DNA from: DATGKG01 sp963783145
GTDB taxonomy: Bacteria > Desulfobacterota > Binatia > Binatales > Binataceae
Length of the DNA stretch: 64,000 nucleotides
Reading direction: 5' to 3'
NCBI GenBank assembly: GCA_963783145.1
Contig: CAWAMM010000009.1
Coordinates: 186,001 to 250,000 of the forward strand
The notes beneath the pieces were generated by a model. The model was not told the origin of the DNA. It saw only the letters and a program-made list of their open reading frames with translations, and searched no databases. Position numbers and translations under genes: made by a program. Positions 26,301-35,319 of this stretch are shown here, piece after piece. Position 1 is the stretch's first letter, and each line of letters opens with the position of its first letter.

Positions 26301-27559
26301 TGGGGGAGAGCGCCAAAGATGCAACACCGGCCGTGGAGCGTCTGCTGGCGGACGACAAGGATTCTCAGACGGCCGGGCAAGCCGCACACGTGCTCGGTTC
26401 AACCGCCGGAGCGGCGGCCTGCGATCCACTGACGCACGCGATCACGGATAGCAAGGATAATTTCGTGCGCCAGTCTGCGGTCGCCTCCATGGGGCGACTC
26501 GGGCCAGCCTGCCCGCAGACCATCTCCACGCTGATGGGAACATTCGGCGGCGATGAGCAAGTCGCGTTTTCCTCGGTGCGCGCGCTTCGCACGATTGGAA
26601 AGCCTGCGATGCCCGCACTGACCGCGGCGTTAAGAAGCTCTGACCCAAAGACGCGGCGGGCAGCGCTTGAAGCGTTTGAGGGCATGCACGTAGCGCTCAC
26701 GCCGGAAGCCGCGGACGCGCTAACGACCGCGCTTGGGGACCAGGACTCCGAGGTGAGATCGAGAGCCGCGCAATCACTCCACAACGCCGGGGGCGCGGCC
26801 GAGCAAGCCGCCCGCGCCGAAGAGAAGCGCGAGGAAGCGGCAGAAACGGCAGCGAATCCGGAACCGCATATTGCGCCTGCTCCGAAATTCAGCAAACCGC
26901 AGATTATCGCTCCGATACCTGCCGATGCGACTCACGAGCACCCTCTCAAGCTTGCGTTGTTCGCCCCGATTTCAGGTTACGCCGTCACTCTTCATACCGG
27001 GAAAGATCGTCCTGAGCGACTGGTCTTCTGGAAGGTAGCCGATGACAAATATCAGAAGGTAATGCTCATAGAGTCCGTTCCAAATTCCGGCGAACATTTT
27101 CAGGTTCCGACCAGCTTCGACGCAACCATAGAGAGCCCGCCGCCACAGAGTTTTATTGACGTCGCGACGTTAGGACGCCTCGGCATCACTGACCGGGTGC
27201 TCCACACCGATTACGATGAAGATCATTGGCAACCGGTCGAAATCGAATCACCCCAAGACTGGTACAAGGACAAGCTGGCGCCATCCGAGACCGTGCGGCA
27301 TCCCGGCAGGAATTTCTTCAGCGACGGTGGACTCGAATTCGAGTTCCAAATCTGGAACTCGAACGACCAGGACTGCTGCCCGACGGCGGGACGGGTAACC
27401 GGCACCTACAAAATCATCAGGGCGCAATCCTCGATTGGCATTGCTTGCGCCGATTCAATTCGCGATTACTGCGGTGCCTCGCGCTGGAACAGTGACGGCG
27501 GGCGCTGGTCACATTGGAGAAAGACCGCACGCGGGCAACGTCATGGAATCGGACATTGA
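23372..27559 (+). CDS. Secreted giant HEAT-repeat protein with tandem duplicated architecture
   Basis: The 1395-residue product has a signal peptide (MGLILLAAIAAGGASAQ, cleavage near residue 29) and is built as two copies of the same plan. Copy 1 has HEAT/PBS-lyase repeats at ~40-500 and a probable beta-rich domain at ~505-715. Copy 2 has HEAT repeats at ~740-1165 and the related domain from ~1175. Repeats show the usual DP..R..AA..L pattern, for example ALADDDPRMRAGAAETLVHI (copy 1) against ALKDQDPRMRAGAAEALGLM (copy 2). The beta-rich domains share ERLIVWKK/ERLVFWKV, EHFHVP/EHFQVP, W.SVEIESP/W.PVEIESP, and CCPSGG/CCPTAG before GTYKI. Copy 1 continues NPPTWKMVV; in copy 2 that ending appears out of frame at ~27564, after the stop. 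A periplasmic or extracellular scaffold is likely; function is unknown. Confidence 0.8.
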   Translation: MIRYWVALIRNFMGLILLAAIAAGGASAQDDNPRAKSPPDVSQLIHQLKSLDPQERLHAAHALEKIKPLPPEAIEALVEMLRTAPYNEAQYAIKALSGAGPGAIPPLAALAESGNETAVWALGRLAFSEPAAWPILVDVFKSQSADIRSAAASQLAIAGPPVVPLLVKALADDDPRMRAGAAETLVHIRLRPTNEVGVRYAKPEDLAPAVPLLAKLLNDPDEEVRDRAALALAYADPGDQRAAPIIGQILDRGGAYETPHFFKTDAIAALQNMGSNANSAVPALARVLAGYPDANTCELAARALGKIGGAEACAALTKAIVGSKNDEARGWNNDAVSAVNEVRIGAADAIVEISPVCPQTIPILMATLGKPWSASGALTKLGSPAVPALVTASKSPNLSVREEAVQTLAAITPVPPAAAHALTLALRDASLDLNTRQAAVGALANVKPPTPEAVDGLMLALKDPSNTIRSTAATALQDLGGEAGRVARAELKHEQLAAAQSSQPDTRSYSKEELVATIRDPDLEYPLTLTYLVPILPTPGSIDEAPFIVTVHSAEEGQNERLIVWKKTGVDEYQKINVMDADPGNQEHFHVPITFRATVQVTTADGQQSEEREFFVEIPVEWYRGGEERVFAVDGDGWHSVEIESPNEMVSDPKQIALKYQTSGGPDLGSYHQLDWSYLVSNEGDAMCCPSGGEVSGTYKIVQDRAQNPPTWKMVVATAKFSGESDAAEAAKKLAETSRLIGDLKSSNLQQRRKAVLKLSSTDPLPPEAIQALAEAAKTLDPTEPPPAVTHTPGQGAENTVAMAGGISRGGQQSCEIAIYALGRASERDPMVWPILIDALKDCSSPKPAAVELAKFGRPILPLLLEALKDQDPRMRAGAAEALGLMVKPPGERYFDPDQPFGTPVRQATASAADLAPAVPGLTEALQDPDSSVRNQAAIALALALPNNRQPVPILVRLLESPDQELRQAALAALDGMGESAKDATPAVERLLADDKDSQTAGQAAHVLGSTAGAAACDPLTHAITDSKDNFVRQSAVASMGRLGPACPQTISTLMGTFGGDEQVAFSSVRALRTIGKPAMPALTAALRSSDPKTRRAALEAFEGMHVALTPEAADALTTALGDQDSEVRSRAAQSLHNAGGAAEQAARAEEKREEAAETAANPEPHIAPAPKFSKPQIIAPIPADATHEHPLKLALFAPISGYAVTLHTGKDRPERLVFWKVADDKYQKVMLIESVPNSGEHFQVPTSFDATIESPPPQSFIDVATLGRLGITDRVLHTDYDEDHWQPVEIESPQDWYKDKLAPSETVRHPGRNFFSDGGLEFEFQIWNSNDQDCCPTAGRVTGTYKIIRAQSSIGIACADSIRDYCGASRWNSDGGRWSHWRKTARGQRHGIGH

Positions 27560-27754
27560 ATCGAACCCAGTGCCTCCCTGGAAGATGGTCGTCGACACTG
27601 CCGAGCGGCAGCCTGCTAGCATCGCGTCGCTCCTGAATTGTCCTACTGGATAGGGCTTGCGAGCTTCTTCGGCTTCGCGTGCCGCACTGATAACATTTAA
27701 AGGAGAACATCGTTAATCTGACAACCTCCAGGGAGCCCCCGAAACCTGACCCAC
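27560..27754. other. Region after the HEAT-repeat gene holding its out-of-frame 3' remnant
   Basis: Bases 27564-27653 read NPVPPWKMVVDTAERQP in a frame different from the HEAT gene. This corresponds to NPPTWKMVVATAKF at the end of the first copy. The remaining ~100 bases form the leader of treY and show no clear terminator. Confidence 0.5.
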
Positions 27755-30622
27755 ATGAGCTCCAGAATCCCCAGCGGAACCTATCGTTTCCAGCTTCATC
27801 GCGAGTTCAACTTCAAGGATGCGATGGCGCTGGTCCCTTACCTGCACGACCTCGGCATCAGCGACTGCTATCTATCGCCCATCACCGAGGCGCGGGCCGG
27901 CAGCCTCCATGGTTACGACGTAATCAACCACAGTGAGATAAATCCTGACCTCGGCACCGAGGACGATTTTCACGAGTTCGCGCAGATGCTGCACGAGCGC
28001 GGGATCGGCATCGTGCAGGACATCGTGCCCAATCACATGTCGATCGGAGATGCCACCAATCAATGGTGGAATGACGTCCTCGAGAACGGGCCGAGCTCTC
28101 CATACGCCGATTTTTTCGACGTCGATTGGAATCCGCCCAAGCACGATCTTGCCAACAAGGTTCTGCTGCCGGTGCTGGGCGAACAGTACGGCAAGGTGCT
28201 GGAGAACAAAGAGATCCAAATTGCCTACGACAATGGCAGCGGCACCTTCCAGGCGCGTTACTTCGAGCATTCCTTTCCGCTCGCGCCGCGCAGCCTGCAA
28301 TGGATCCTCAAGCCGGCGCTGCGCGCGCTTACCCAGAAGCTCGGCGATTCGGATCCTGACGTGCTCGAGCTGGAGAGCATTCTCAACGCCGTCGAGCATC
28401 TGCCGGAGCGGACCGAGTCCGATTTAAAGAAGGTTCGCGAGCGGCGGCGCGAGATCCCGGTCATCCGGCGTCGGATCTCGGATCTGTACGAGAAAAGCCC
28501 CGACGTTCGCGAAGTGATCGAAGACTCGCTGGAGGACCTCAACGGCGTCAAGGGCGAGCCGCGCAGCTTCGATCGGCTGGAACATCTGCTCGCCGATCAG
28601 GCCTTTCGTTTGAGCTTTTGGAAGGTCGCGTCCGACGAGATCAACTATCGCCGATTTTTCGACATCAACGAGCTGGCCGCGATCCGGATGGAGGATCGCG
28701 CGGTTTTCGATGCGACCCATGAGATGATTCTGAAGCTCATGGGGCGCGGTCTCATCGACGGATTGCGCATCGATCACGTGGACGGCCTGCTTGATCCGCT
28801 TCAGTACCTTCGCCGCCTGCAGCGCGGCGCCACCGAAGCACTGGCGGAACGCGCCTCGGATCCCGACCGGCGACTCTATGTCGTGGTGGAGAAGATTCTC
28901 GGCGAGCACGAAAAGCTGCAGCCGTGGCCGGTGCACGGCACGACCGGTTACGAATTCATGAATGTCATCGGCAGACTGTTCGTGGCCCCCGAAAATCAAA
29001 GGCGCTTTCGCGAGCTCTACACCGGGTTCATCGGCGAGCGCCTGAACTTCCGCGACATCGTCTATGAGAGCAAGAAGCTCATCATCCAGACCGCCATGTC
29101 GGGTGAGATGGCGGTGCTCTCGCGCCGCCTGGACCGCATCTCCGAGCAGCATCGATGGTCGCGCGACTTCACCCTCAACGGCCTCACCGACGCGCTGGAG
29201 GAAGTGATTGCCTGTTTCCCGGTCTATCGCTCCTATGTGCGGCCCGAGACCGGCAAGGTTGACGACGCCGATCGCACTCAAATCATGACCGCGATCCGGC
29301 GCGCCAAGCGGCGCAACCCCAGCGTCAGCGAATCGATCTACGATTTCATCGCCGCGGTCCTGCTGCTCGAAAATCCCAGCGGCCTCAGCGAGGCGGAGCG
29401 CCTTGAACGCGGCGAGTTTGTGCTGCGCTTCCAGCAATACACCTCGCCGGTGATGGCCAAGGGCTTCGAAGACACCGCGCTCTATCGCTATTACCCACTC
29501 GCATCATTGAACGAGGTCGGCGGTGAGCCCGACACGTTTGGGATCAGCCTCGATGGGTTCCACGAGTGGAATCGCGAGCGGTTCGCCAGTTGGCCGGCCG
29601 CGATGTCCGGCAGTTCCACTCACGACACCAAGCGCGGCGAGGACACGCGTGCGCGTCTCTCCGTGCTGTCCGAGATTCCGGACGAATGGGAGCAGGCGGT
29701 CAAACGCTGGTACCAAATGAATTCCGCCGCGCGAAAACCAATCGAGGACAGCGAGGTTCCCGATCCCAACGAAGAATATCTTCTCTACCAAACCCTGGTC
29801 GGCATTTGGCCCGACGCGCCGATGGATGCAGCCCAGCGTGAAGACTTCATCAAGCGAATCCAGGCCTATATGGAGAAGGCGGTCAAGGAAGCCAAGGTCC
29901 ACACCAGCTGGATGAATGCCAACGAGCAGCACGATCGCGCGCTCAGCGAATTTCTCGCAAATATATTGCAGGAAGGAACCCAGTTCGTCGCCGATCTCAC
30001 GAAATTTCAGGCTCGCATCGCACGCGCCGGCATGCTGAATGCACTGTCGCAAACGATTTTGAAGATTGCAGCGCCGGGCGTGCCGGACTTCTATCAGGGC
30101 ACCGAGCTATGGGCGTTGAACCTGGTCGATCCCGACAATCGGCGACCCGTGGACTATGCGCGACGCTGCGCGATGCTCAAAAAAATCCGCGAAGCGGCGA
30201 AGCGCGACCCCATCGCCACGACCTGTCATTTGCTCGCGGACATGCGCAGCGGCGCGATCAAGCTGTTCCTCATCAATCGCGCGATGGAGTTCCGTCGCGA
30301 CCATCCCGAGCTGTTCATGCGCGGGGAATATCTTCCATTGAATGTCACCGGGCCGCGAGCCAACCACATCATTACCTTCGCCCGGGTGCTCGAGGGCAAG
30401 CGCGTAATCGTCATGTGTGGAAGATTTTTCATGCAGCTGGCCGCTGCTCCGCCGCTGCCGGTCGATCCCGCGGTATGGGCCGGGACCTTTATCGAGGTCG
30501 GGGCGGATGCGTCGTCGTCGATGACGGATGTGATCACTGGGCGTTCAATTTCGATTGTCAGTGGGCGGCTCGCGGTTGGCGAAGCATTCGCGCAAATGCC
30601 GGTGGCGATGCTTTACGACTAA
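27755..30622 (+). CDS. treY: Maltooligosyl trehalose synthase
   Basis: Cytoplasmic GH13-type enzyme that converts the reducing end of maltooligosaccharides or glycogen chains into a trehalose linkage. The 955-residue length is typical. Landmarks are IPSGTYRFQLHREFNFKDA at the N-terminus, GIVQDIVPNHMS (conserved region I), GLRIDHVDGLLDP with the nucleophile Asp, VVVEKILG with the acid/base Glu, and SGSSTHDTKRGEDTRAR with the transition-state Asp. ITLGVPDFYQGTEL-like wording near the end (PGVPDFYQGTELW) is TreY-specific. It is followed by treZ after 86 bases and then a GH57 gene, forming a glucan-to-trehalose operon. Confidence 0.97.
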   Translation: MSSRIPSGTYRFQLHREFNFKDAMALVPYLHDLGISDCYLSPITEARAGSLHGYDVINHSEINPDLGTEDDFHEFAQMLHERGIGIVQDIVPNHMSIGDATNQWWNDVLENGPSSPYADFFDVDWNPPKHDLANKVLLPVLGEQYGKVLENKEIQIAYDNGSGTFQARYFEHSFPLAPRSLQWILKPALRALTQKLGDSDPDVLELESILNAVEHLPERTESDLKKVRERRREIPVIRRRISDLYEKSPDVREVIEDSLEDLNGVKGEPRSFDRLEHLLADQAFRLSFWKVASDEINYRRFFDINELAAIRMEDRAVFDATHEMILKLMGRGLIDGLRIDHVDGLLDPLQYLRRLQRGATEALAERASDPDRRLYVVVEKILGEHEKLQPWPVHGTTGYEFMNVIGRLFVAPENQRRFRELYTGFIGERLNFRDIVYESKKLIIQTAMSGEMAVLSRRLDRISEQHRWSRDFTLNGLTDALEEVIACFPVYRSYVRPETGKVDDADRTQIMTAIRRAKRRNPSVSESIYDFIAAVLLLENPSGLSEAERLERGEFVLRFQQYTSPVMAKGFEDTALYRYYPLASLNEVGGEPDTFGISLDGFHEWNRERFASWPAAMSGSSTHDTKRGEDTRARLSVLSEIPDEWEQAVKRWYQMNSAARKPIEDSEVPDPNEEYLLYQTLVGIWPDAPMDAAQREDFIKRIQAYMEKAVKEAKVHTSWMNANEQHDRALSEFLANILQEGTQFVADLTKFQARIARAGMLNALSQTILKIAAPGVPDFYQGTELWALNLVDPDNRRPVDYARRCAMLKKIREAAKRDPIATTCHLLADMRSGAIKLFLINRAMEFRRDHPELFMRGEYLPLNVTGPRANHIITFARVLEGKRVIVMCGRFFMQLAAAPPLPVDPAVWAGTFIEVGADASSSMTDVITGRSISIVSGRLAVGEAFAQMPVAMLYD

Positions 30623-30708
30623 CTGCGCGATAGTTTCGGCAGCTCATTCCTACAAACCAACGGAAGTGCTTTTCTGAGGCATCGAAACCTGTGTCTGCAT
30701 CCAGGCAA

Positions 30709-32553
30709 ATGGAAAACCCGTGGCGTCTTGAGTTCGGCGCGCGCCCGCTTCCTTCGGGCGGCGTACAGTTTCGCGTCTGGTCGCCGCTGACGAAAGAATT
30801 GTCGGTAAAGATAAAATCGCCGCGTGAGATGGTCGTGCCGATGAGATCAGTCGATGGCATTTTCAGCGCGGCGGTGAACGAGATCGGACCCGGCGCGGAT
30901 TACATGTACGTGATCGACGGGACCAAGGAACGATCGGATCCCGTCTCACGATTTCAACCCGGCGGCGTCCACGGTCCCTCGCGCATCGTCGACCCCGATG
31001 CCTTCAAATGGGGCGACGGCGAACGGAGAGGCCTCGCGCTCGAAGATTACGTGATCGATGAGTTGCACATCGGCACCTTCACGCCCGAGGGAACCTTCGC
31101 TGCGGCGATCGAAAAGCTCGCTCATCTGCGCGCGACCGGAATCACCGCCCTCGAAATAATGCCGGTCGCGCAATTCCCCGGCGCCCGCAACTGGGGTTAT
31201 GACGGCGTCTATCCGTACGCAGTGCAATCGACCTATGGCGGTCCCGACGGATTGAAGCGGCTGGTCGACGCGGCCCATCGCGCCGGGCTCGCCGTCATAA
31301 TGGACGTCGTCTACAACCACCTCGGCCCGGAGGGAAATTATCTTCCGGACTTCATGCCGTGCTTTTCCCATCGCTATCGAAGTCCGTGGGGCGAGGCGCT
31401 CAACTACGATGGCCCCTACAGTTACGGCATGCGCCGCTACGTGATCGAGAATTCGCTCTACTGGCTCACCGAGTACCACATCGATGCGCTGCGGCTGGAC
31501 GCGGTGCATAGCATTCTCGATTTCGGCGCGAAGCATATGCTCGCGGAGTTGAGCGAACAATTTCACGCTGAGGCGCTGAAGCTCGGTCGCAAGGCATTCC
31601 TGATCGCGGAAAGCGATCTCGATGACGTGCGCGTGATTACGCCGGTCGACCAGGGCGGCTGGGGGATGGATGCGCAGTGGAGCGACGCATTTCATCACTC
31701 GGTCCACACTGCCCTCACCGGCGATCATCATGGATACTTCGAGGACTACGACGGGTTGCGCGATCTGAGCAAGGCGCTGCGTGAGGGATTCGTCTATGAC
31801 TGGCGCTTTTCGAAATTCCGCAAACGCTTTCATGGCAGCTCGTCAAAAGATCGTCCCGGGAGTCAGTTCGTGATCTCCACTCAGAACCACGATCAAGTTG
31901 CCAATGCGCTGGTGGGCAAACGGCCCATGACGCTTACCTCGCGCGGGCTCGAAAAGGTCGCGGCGGCGCTTCTGATATGCGCGCCGAATATCCCTATGTT
32001 GTTCATGGGCCAGGAATACGGCGCGACCACGCCATTCACCTACTTCACCGATTTTCCGGATCAGGAATTGGGCAAGGCCGTTAGCGAGGGGCGCAAGAAA
32101 GAGTACGCGAGTTTTCTCGGCGCGGGGTTTATTGATCCGCAAGCGCGCGAGGCCTTCGACACTTCGAAACTGGATTGGCGCCAGATGACGCAGCCGCAAC
32201 ATCAGGAGATGCTGAAGTTCCATCGCGATCTGCTGGCGTTACGAAAACGTCACCAATGTCTTTCCAATTGCCGCAAGGATCTCACCGCGGTTGAGTTCAA
32301 CCAGGATGAACGCTGGATTACGATCGAGCGCGGAGACGATTCCGGAGAACGAGCTATCGTGGTGTGCAATCTCAATGACAAGCTAGTCGAGGTTCCGATC
32401 AACCTCCGCGCGACTGCTCAACTTGCGCTCTTCGGCGGGGAGGACGGTGCGCATCCGCCACTCGCACGGCTTGAAGCGGGTCGCCGCGTCGTCACCCTGG
32501 GTCGCGCGGGCGCGGCCATCTATATCGGGAAAGGTAATTCAAAATCATCGTGA
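30709..32553 (+). CDS. treZ: Malto-oligosyltrehalose trehalohydrolase
   Basis: Cytoplasmic GH13 enzyme that releases trehalose from maltooligosyl trehalose made by TreY. The 614-residue product begins with a small beta-domain (LEFGARPLPSGGVQFRVWSP). The catalytic barrel shows DVVYNHLGPEGNY (region I), DALRLDAVHSI (nucleophile Asp), LIAESDLDD (acid/base Glu) and STQNHDQVAN (region IV). The specific GQEYGATTPFTYFTDF stretch is present. A GTG at 30691 would add six residues; the ATG at 30709 is preferred because it begins the homologous part, but both are possible. The stop overlaps the GTG of the GH57 gene. Confidence 0.96.
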   Translation: MENPWRLEFGARPLPSGGVQFRVWSPLTKELSVKIKSPREMVVPMRSVDGIFSAAVNEIGPGADYMYVIDGTKERSDPVSRFQPGGVHGPSRIVDPDAFKWGDGERRGLALEDYVIDELHIGTFTPEGTFAAAIEKLAHLRATGITALEIMPVAQFPGARNWGYDGVYPYAVQSTYGGPDGLKRLVDAAHRAGLAVIMDVVYNHLGPEGNYLPDFMPCFSHRYRSPWGEALNYDGPYSYGMRRYVIENSLYWLTEYHIDALRLDAVHSILDFGAKHMLAELSEQFHAEALKLGRKAFLIAESDLDDVRVITPVDQGGWGMDAQWSDAFHHSVHTALTGDHHGYFEDYDGLRDLSKALREGFVYDWRFSKFRKRFHGSSSKDRPGSQFVISTQNHDQVANALVGKRPMTLTSRGLEKVAAALLICAPNIPMLFMGQEYGATTPFTYFTDFPDQELGKAVSEGRKKEYASFLGAGFIDPQAREAFDTSKLDWRQMTQPQHQEMLKFHRDLLALRKRHQCLSNCRKDLTAVEFNQDERWITIERGDDSGERAIVVCNLNDKLVEVPINLRATAQLALFGGEDGAHPPLARLEAGRRVVTLGRAGAAIYIGKGNSKSS

Positions 32554-35078
32554 CCTCGATCATTATTCATGGCCATTTCTATCAGCCGCCGCGCGAAAAT
32601 CCGTGGACCGGCGCGGTCGACCGCGAGGAAAGCGCGCGGCCTGCGCATGACTGGAACGAACGCATCCATGCGGAATGCTATCGCCCCAATGCTTTCGCGC
32701 GAATTGTCAATGGCAAGGACCAGATCGAGCACATCGTCAATAACTATGCGAACTTGAGTTTCAACTTCGGGCCGACCCTGATGCGATGGCTCGATGCGAT
32801 ACATCCTGAAACCTCGGCGCGCATCGTCGCAGCCGACCAGATTAGCCGCGAGCGTCACCATGGTCACGGTGGCGCGATCGCGCAGGCCTACAATCATCCG
32901 ATCCTGCCGCTGTGCAACTCACGCGACATCCGCACGCAGATAAAATGGGGCGTCGCCGACTTCAAGCATCGCTTCGGTCGCGAACCCGAGGCGATGTGGC
33001 TGCCCGAGACCGCGTGCAACGGCGAAGTGATGGGCGCCCTCATTGACGCTCACATGAAGTACGTCATTCTGTCACCGCATCAGGCCGAGCGCGTGCGGCC
33101 GCTGGACCCCAGCAGCAACGGCGGCGAATGGAAGAACGTCGCCGATGGCAGTATCGATCCGCGCAAGCCGTATCAGTGTTTTCATCGCGACGGCTCGGGA
33201 CGTTCGATCGCGGTGTTCTTCTACGATGACGGCATCGCGCGCGGCATCGCATTTGAAAATCTGCTGTGGTCGAGCGAGGTGCTGCTGGAGCGGTTGGTGC
33301 GTGGCGCGGGGGACGCCGGACTGGTGAACGTCGCCACCGACGGCGAGAGCTATGGGCATCATTTCAAGTTTGGCGATCGATGCCTCGCATACGCGCTGGA
33401 AGTTGAGGCGGCGAAGCGCGGCATCGATGTCACGAATTACGGCGACTATCTTGCGCGCAATCCGCCGCGTGACGCAGTCGAAATCAAGGCCGGCCCCAAC
33501 AGCGAAGGCACCGCGTGGAGCTGCGTCCACGGGGTCGGGCGATGGTGCAGGAACTGCGGCTGCAGTACCGGGGGCCAGGCCGGATGGAACCAGGAGTGGC
33601 GAGCGCCATTGCGCGCTGCGTTCGACTTGCTGCGCGACGAATGCGCGATTCGGTTCGAGGAAATCGGCGGCAAGCTGTTTCGCGATCCATGGAAGGCGCG
33701 CGATGACTTCATCGAGGTGATCCTGAATCGCACCGCCGCGCACGATAGCTTTGTCGCCCGCCATGGACGGCACAAACTCGATGGCGAGGCGCGTCTGCGC
33801 GCGCTCACGCTGCTCGAAATGCAGCGCAACGCGATGCTCATGTATACCAGCTGCGGATGGTTCTTCAACGAGCTGTCAGGCATCGAGACCGTGCAGACGA
33901 TGAAGTACGCGGGCCACGCGATGGACCTGCTGGAGAGCCTCGGCGCACCCGCCCCCAGGGAGCGCTTCCTCGCGGTGCTGGCGGAGGCGAAAAGTAACCT
34001 GCCGGAGATGGGCAACGGCGCCGACGTGTTCCGCCGCTTCGTCCCGGCATCGCAAGTGACGCGGAAAAGAATCGCCGCGCATGTCGCGATTTCGCGGCTC
34101 GCCGATCACCGCGATCGCGAAACCTGGATCGGCGACTACTACTGCCGCGAGGAGGAACTGCGCCACGAGAAGAGCGGGAGGATCGCGCTATCCACCAGCC
34201 GCGTGATGTTGCGCAACTCCATCATCGGGAGGCGCGACGAGTTCGCCTGCGCGGCGCTTCACCTAGGCGGGGTGGATTTCTATTGCGCGCTCGGGGAGTT
34301 CGGCACCCTGGATGAGTTTCGCGCCGCCACCGAAGCGCTGTGGTCAAAATTTCCGGCCGCGCCGCTGCCGGCGATCATTCGTATTCTGCAGAAAGAATTC
34401 GGCCGCGAAGAGTTCAGCCTTGAGGATATTCTTCCGGACGGTCGTCTCGCGATAAGTGAAATGATCTTCAGCGACCTGCTGGAGGGATTCACCGACGAGT
34501 TCGCGCGGCTCTATGAGGAGTACAACCGCGTGGTCGAGATGCTGCAGGCTTCCGGGTTCGAGCCGCCGCCGCAATTTCGTCAGTTGACGGAATTCACGCT
34601 GGGACGCCGATTCGAGCGCGAGATCGCCCGGCAGCAGTGCAGTCACGCTGCGGTCGCTTACGCAGGTGCGGTTGAAATCGCGAAACTCGCCGCCAAGCGT
34701 GGCTATAAGATCGAAAAAAACCGCGCCGATGAAAGTTTCGCGGCGATGATCAACGACGTGGTGAGCAAAGCCGTCGAGCGACCCTCGCGAGGCCTCGCCA
34801 ACACCGCGCTGGAACTTATCGCGCTGTCACGCAAGCTCGATCTCGAACCGAACCTCGAGCCCGCTCAGGAGCGCGTCTACGAGGCGCTGCATGCCGGCGT
34901 TCGAAATACCGGCCAGCTCGCGCGCCTCGCGGGTGCGCTCGGCATTGCGCATTCGGCGGTGCGGCGCCCCAAGCCTGCGCTCGCACCGCATGATGGTGCG
35001 ATTGCGCCTCATGCGCCCTCGGAACCGCAAAGCGGCGCGGCCTCGGCGCGCCGGCCATCGCGGCATCGCCCAGCGTGA
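32550..35078 (+). CDS. GH57-family glycoside hydrolase (DUF3536)
   Basis: The 842-residue cytoplasmic protein belongs to the glycoside hydrolase family 57 / DUF3536 group. The N-terminus SIIIHGHFYQPPRENPW is diagnostic, EAMWLPETACNGEV carries the probable nucleophile Glu, and NVATDGESYGHHFKFGDR carries the probable acid Asp. A long DUF3536 region follows, then an Ala/Pro-rich, poorly conserved tail. Family activities include amylase, 4-alpha-glucanotransferase and branching types; which applies here cannot be read from sequence. Starting at GTG 32550 overlaps the treZ stop and indicates translational coupling. In this operon it probably shortens or remodels the alpha-glucan that TreY and TreZ use. 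Confidence 0.9.
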   Translation: MTSIIIHGHFYQPPRENPWTGAVDREESARPAHDWNERIHAECYRPNAFARIVNGKDQIEHIVNNYANLSFNFGPTLMRWLDAIHPETSARIVAADQISRERHHGHGGAIAQAYNHPILPLCNSRDIRTQIKWGVADFKHRFGREPEAMWLPETACNGEVMGALIDAHMKYVILSPHQAERVRPLDPSSNGGEWKNVADGSIDPRKPYQCFHRDGSGRSIAVFFYDDGIARGIAFENLLWSSEVLLERLVRGAGDAGLVNVATDGESYGHHFKFGDRCLAYALEVEAAKRGIDVTNYGDYLARNPPRDAVEIKAGPNSEGTAWSCVHGVGRWCRNCGCSTGGQAGWNQEWRAPLRAAFDLLRDECAIRFEEIGGKLFRDPWKARDDFIEVILNRTAAHDSFVARHGRHKLDGEARLRALTLLEMQRNAMLMYTSCGWFFNELSGIETVQTMKYAGHAMDLLESLGAPAPRERFLAVLAEAKSNLPEMGNGADVFRRFVPASQVTRKRIAAHVAISRLADHRDRETWIGDYYCREEELRHEKSGRIALSTSRVMLRNSIIGRRDEFACAALHLGGVDFYCALGEFGTLDEFRAATEALWSKFPAAPLPAIIRILQKEFGREEFSLEDILPDGRLAISEMIFSDLLEGFTDEFARLYEEYNRVVEMLQASGFEPPPQFRQLTEFTLGRRFEREIARQQCSHAAVAYAGAVEIAKLAAKRGYKIEKNRADESFAAMINDVVSKAVERPSRGLANTALELIALSRKLDLEPNLEPAQERVYEALHAGVRNTGQLARLAGALGIAHSAVRRPKPALAPHDGAIAPHAPSEPQSGAASARRPSRHRPA

Positions 35079-35085
35079 AAGACGG

Positions 35086-35310
35086 CTACTCGCCTTTCAT
35101 CAATCCGCCCGCCAGCAGCACCACTCCGATCGCGAGCACGCCTCCGCTAAGAATCGGTGGAACCATATGCGTCTGTTGCTCGTTTTCCTGAAGATGCAAC
35201 GGACCGACATTCGCCACGTCTTTGGTTTGCTGGGTCGTGAAGAACGGATAGGCGAGCAGAATCAATCCCACGATCGCGAGGACGGCGCCGAGCGGTATCA
35301 ATGATTTCAT
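35086..35310 (-). CDS. Small two-helix membrane protein
   Basis: The 74-residue product has a hydrophobic helix at residues ~4-24 (IPLGAVLAIVGLILLAYPFF), a polar central loop (QQTKDVANVGPLHLQENEQQ) and a second helix at ~51-70. This arrangement is seen in short uncharacterised proteins of Acidobacteria and delta-type bacteria. It lies nine bases after the DUF3309 gene on the same strand and is probably co-transcribed with it. It ends eight bases from the convergent GH57 gene. Function unknown. Confidence 0.7.
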   Translation of the reverse strand: MKSLIPLGAVLAIVGLILLAYPFFTTQQTKDVANVGPLHLQENEQQTHMVPPILSGGVLAIGVVLLAGGLMKGE

Positions 35311-35319
35311 GGTTGATAC

